Below are positions 59,504 through 61,583 of a stretch of 61,583 nucleotides of DNA, one piece after another. The notes beneath the pieces are model-generated. The model made no database searches. It was given only the letters and a program-made list of their open reading frames with translations, and had not been told where the DNA came from. How positions within the stretch are numbered: position 1 is the stretch's first letter; each line of letters starts with the position of its first letter. Position numbers and translations under genes: made by a program. The stretch comes from Bacteriovoracaceae bacterium UBA6200 (GTDB lineage: Bacteria; Bdellovibrionota; Bacteriovoracia; Bacteriovoracales; Bacteriovoracaceae): the NCBI GenBank assembly GCA_002422605.1, contig DISW01000023.1, positions 472,374-533,956 on the forward strand. Reading direction: 5' to 3'.

Positions 59504-60679
59504 ATGGATTTATCTTTCAACCCTGAACTTTTAGAAGAGTATGGCATTCCTCTAACTCATGAGCAGTACCTCTCCAATGGTGAGAAAACTGTTGTTGTGG
59601 GTATGTCTGGAGGAGTAGATTCCTCTGTGACAGCTTTACTGGTTAAGCTTCAAGGCTATAAAGTCCTGGGTCTTTTCATGAAAAACTGGGATGAAACGAA
59701 CCCTGATGGATCATGTACTGCAGATCAGGATTATCAAGACGTGATCAAAGTCTGTGAGCGCCTGGACGTTCCTTATTACTCAGTAAATTTCGTTAAAGAA
59801 TATTGGGATGGTGTCTTCTCTGAATTTCTGGATGATTACAAAAAGGGCTTCACACCTAATCCGGACATCCTTTGTAATCGTGAGATAAAATTCAAAGTTT
59901 TCTATCAAAGGGCCAAACTTTTAGGGGCCGATTACCTGGCCACTGGTCACTATTGTCAGATTAAGGACGGGGTTCTCACTAAGGGAGCTGACCTTAATAA
60001 AGACCAGACCTACTTCCTCTATGCTGTTCAGAAAGACGTTTTTAAAGACGTTCTCTTTCCTATTGGCCATCTCCCAAAACCCAAAGTCCGGGAGCTTGCA
60101 CTCAAGTTTAATCTAGCTACTTCCACCAAAAAGGATTCCACTGGAATCTGCTTTATTGGTGAGAGAAATTTTAAAGATTTTCTTTCTCAATATATTACTT
60201 CTGCGAAGGGTAATTTCATTGATGTGAATGGAAAAGTTCTGGGTCAACATGATGGAACTTGTTTCTATACCCTCGGCCAACGAAAAGGCATGGGTATTGG
60301 CGGTCCAGGTGAGGCGTGGTTTGTCGTTGCTAAGAATCTCTCTGCTAATGAAGTGGTACTTGCTCAGGGTCAGGATCATCCCGCCCTTTATGCTGATGGC
60401 CTTACTGCAGTTGAACTTAACTGGCTCATTGATTCGCCTGTAACCCACTTTAAATGCAAAGCTAAGATCCGTTATCGTCAAAAAGAAGAGGCCTGCACAG
60501 TGGTGGCTGAGAATGGTGTAGCGAAAGTTACTTTTGATCGACCTCAAAGGGCCATGACTGAAAGACAGTCAGTTGTCTTCTATGATGGAGATAAATGCAT
60601 TGGCGGGGGAATTATTGAAGAAGTCTCACCTAATTACCATATTCTCGGAAAAGGCCTACCAGAGGTCCTTACGGTTTAA
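59504..60679 (+). CDS. mnmA: tRNA-specific 2-thiouridylase MnmA
   Basis: 391 residues, with a short N-terminal extension. ATP-dependent 2-thiolation of U34 in tRNAs for Glu, Gln and Lys. PP-loop GMSGGVDSSVTAL at residues 33-45; catalytic cysteines C124 (NPDILCNREIKF) and C216 (STGICFIGER); LATGHYCQI and the C-terminal GQHDGTCFYTLGQRKGMGIGG are standard. Complete and intact, unlike the upstream paralogue. Confidence 0.96.
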   Translation: MDLSFNPELLEEYGIPLTHEQYLSNGEKTVVVGMSGGVDSSVTALLVKLQGYKVLGLFMKNWDETNPDGSCTADQDYQDVIKVCERLDVPYYSVNFVKEYWDGVFSEFLDDYKKGFTPNPDILCNREIKFKVFYQRAKLLGADYLATGHYCQIKDGVLTKGADLNKDQTYFLYAVQKDVFKDVLFPIGHLPKPKVRELALKFNLATSTKKDSTGICFIGERNFKDFLSQYITSAKGNFIDVNGKVLGQHDGTCFYTLGQRKGMGIGGPGEAWFVVAKNLSANEVVLAQGQDHPALYADGLTAVELNWLIDSPVTHFKCKAKIRYRQKEEACTVVAENGVAKVTFDRPQRAMTERQSVVFYDGDKCIGGGIIEEVSPNYHILGKGLPEVLTV

Positions 60680-60871
60680 ATCCAGCCCAGTTTTTTCACT
60701 CTGAGGCTTTTTCTTGGGCTCAAATCCCTGACAGTCACCCAGACCGGCCGCCATGACAATGGCGGATGGACGGTCCTTCGCCTCGATCCCATAACGGCGG
60801 CAACCATTAGGGGTTTTGGCGTTCCAGGTTATATAAAAATGTCGACATTGCGAGCAGTTAGGCTTACTCAT
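60656..60871 (-). CDS. Small cysteine-rich protein, probably zinc-binding
   Basis: 71 residues. CSQCRHFYITWNAKTPNGCRRYG and later GDCQGFEPKK give two CxxC-like pairs and a further Cys, typical of a small bacterial family with a C..CRHFy.TWd...P.GCr..g pattern sometimes mislabelled in databases. Function unknown. Its 3' end overlaps mnmA by 24 bases on the opposite strand. Confidence 0.65.
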   Translation of the reverse strand: MSKPNCSQCRHFYITWNAKTPNGCRRYGIEAKDRPSAIVMAAGLGDCQGFEPKKKPQSEKTGLDLNRKDLW

Positions 60872-61065
60872 ACCTCCATTTTACAGATCTTTGAGGGTCT
60901 CAGCGACCGGGCAAGAATGGCCTTTTGACTAATCTTTGGCCGGTATTAATGTAGACAGGCCTGAAAGCTTTACATGCACCACCTGATTTATTCCTAAATT
61001 ACCTGAATTTTGAGTTTAATACCTCCATAACGCCAAGCAACGGTATCAGGTTGGCCCTGAACCAC

Positions 61066-61081
61066 TGGCACAGAACATGCT
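61066..61081 (+). promoter_or_regulatory. Sigma-54-type promoter candidate
   Basis: CTGGCAC followed by 5 bases and ATGCT: the invariant GG (61067-61068) and GC (61079-61080) are separated by exactly 10 bases, and the -24 half matches consensus at every position. Expected transcription start about 12 bases downstream, leaving a leader of about 30 bases to the ATG at 61123. Confidence 0.5.
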
Positions 61082-61122
61082 GAGTTAACAATTAGTTGAA
61101 CTGGAAAAAACAAAAGGAAGTT

Positions 61123-61443
61123 ATGAGAGCTGGAAGCGACAACCAAATTGAAACCGAAACTTTAAACGTAGTTTCTTTGTTTGGTGGCCAGGCCTTAGTA
61201 CAAGAAGCTCTTAGCGCTGATCCTTTGGAGTCCCTTCTTGAAGAAGCGATGTTTGAGGAGAGTCTTGAAGAGGAAGAAGAGGCCGTAACGCTTGCCCCTC
61301 GAAAAGTAGTCACTGAAAATCAATTTCCAGACCAGTCAATGTATATTCTCTCTGAACAATTGAAAGCTCTAAGATCCCAATTGAAGCGAATTAATTTCTA
61401 TTTAGATGACGTAGAAGATTTGATTCCGGTCAGAAATCGCTAG
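61123..61443 (+). CDS. Small acidic protein of unknown function
   Basis: 106 residues from the ATG at 61123, which has AAGGAAG upstream; an earlier TTG at 61096 is less likely. The middle is very acidic (LESLLEEAMFEESLEEEEE), and the C terminus SEQLKALRSQLKRINFYLDDVEDLI looks like an amphipathic or coiled helix. No membrane segment, no family. It is preceded by a sigma-54-like promoter and followed by tRNA-Leu. Confidence 0.6.
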   Translation: MRAGSDNQIETETLNVVSLFGGQALVQEALSADPLESLLEEAMFEESLEEEEEAVTLAPRKVVTENQFPDQSMYILSEQLKALRSQLKRINFYLDDVEDLIPVRNR

Positions 61444-61497
61444 ACAAACTTGGCCCAAATCCTTTAATTTAAACGAACCGCTTTTTCCATATTCTGT

Positions 61498-61581
61498 GCC
61501 CAGGTGGTGGAATGGCAGACACACTACCTTGAGGTGGTAGCGCTGCGAGGCATGCTGGTTCAAGTCCAGTCCTGGGCACCA
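61498..61581 (+). tRNA. tRNA-Leu (anticodon GAG)
   Basis: 84 nucleotides including an encoded CCA. Acceptor GCCCAGG pairs with CCTGGGC; D arm GTGGTGG..GGCAGAC; anticodon stem CTACC/GGTAG encloses loop TTGAGGT with anticodon GAG (reads CUU/CUC leucine); a long variable arm; T arm CTGG-TTCAAGT-CCAG. The long variable arm is expected for leucine. Confidence 0.97.
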
Positions 61582-61583
61582 TT

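Noticed and set aside
61444..61497. Promoter for tRNA-Leu
   Set aside because: TTGGCC and CATATT elements are present but not at a workable spacing, so no promoter is called.

Overview
The window looks like a chromosomal housekeeping stretch from a Gram-negative bacterium, most likely of the Bdellovibrionota (Bacteriovorax/Peredibacter-type predatory bacteria). This placement is inferred from gene content and protein character, not from a database search. The support is: a clustered mevalonate pathway; a prkA-yeaH-spoVR operon; many small lipoproteins and exported proteins with no recognisable family; beta-barrel-like envelope proteins; and several degenerate relatives of known enzymes. Genes are tightly packed, with many 1-4 base stop/start overlaps. 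No insertion sequence, prophage, CRISPR array or integration site was seen.

Layout. 1-2.8 kb: a truncated HNH gene, speA, and a 51-codon lipoprotein gene upstream of speA. 2.8-9.4 kb: a cyclic-nucleotide-binding-domain protein with an SGNH-like protein, a tandem U32 pair with a small membrane protein, a THUMP RNA methyltransferase, and a DOMON-like protein with an RsmI-like methylase. 9.5-14.7 kb: a five-gene mevalonate/isoprenoid operon (fni, mvaA, a GYDIA-type GHMP kinase, mvaD, mvk). 14.7-17.9 kb: a crotonase, and a DUF2914 membrane protein coupled to trxB. 18-20.7 kb: two related exported barrel-like proteins. 20.7-26.9 kb: glpD, an acidic YbjQ-like protein, secA and an M23 peptidase. 27-32.6 kb: a PP2C phosphatase divergent from the PrkA kinase operon. 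32.6-36.4 kb: a hydrolase, a helical-repeat protein and an unknown exported protein.

36.4-42.9 kb is the expression core: rpoH-type sigma factor, rpsO, pnp, dut, a PHA-system-like small protein, a 2Fe-2S ferredoxin and a POT peptide transporter. 42.9-54.2 kb is accessory: lipoproteins, an SH3-like/barrel protein, an App1-like HAD phosphatase next to a C45-type Ntn hydrolase, acylphosphatase, a coiled-coil protein ending in an Hsp20-like domain with two small partners, and N-formylglutamate amidohydrolase. 54.2-61.6 kb: gsk coupled to a possible PD-(D/E)XK protein, an ABC-ATPase-like protein with no Walker A, a divergent MnmA paralogue, a degenerate M28 peptidase, genuine mnmA, two small proteins and tRNA-Leu(GAG).

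No single spectacular new system is obvious. The most interesting items are the unassigned kinase in the mevalonate operon, the coiled-coil/alpha-crystallin fusion and its operon, the MnmA paralogue beside true MnmA, several enzyme relatives that have lost catalytic residues, the hidden lipoprotein gene, and two sigma-54-like promoter candidates. All family calls are by eye from motifs.
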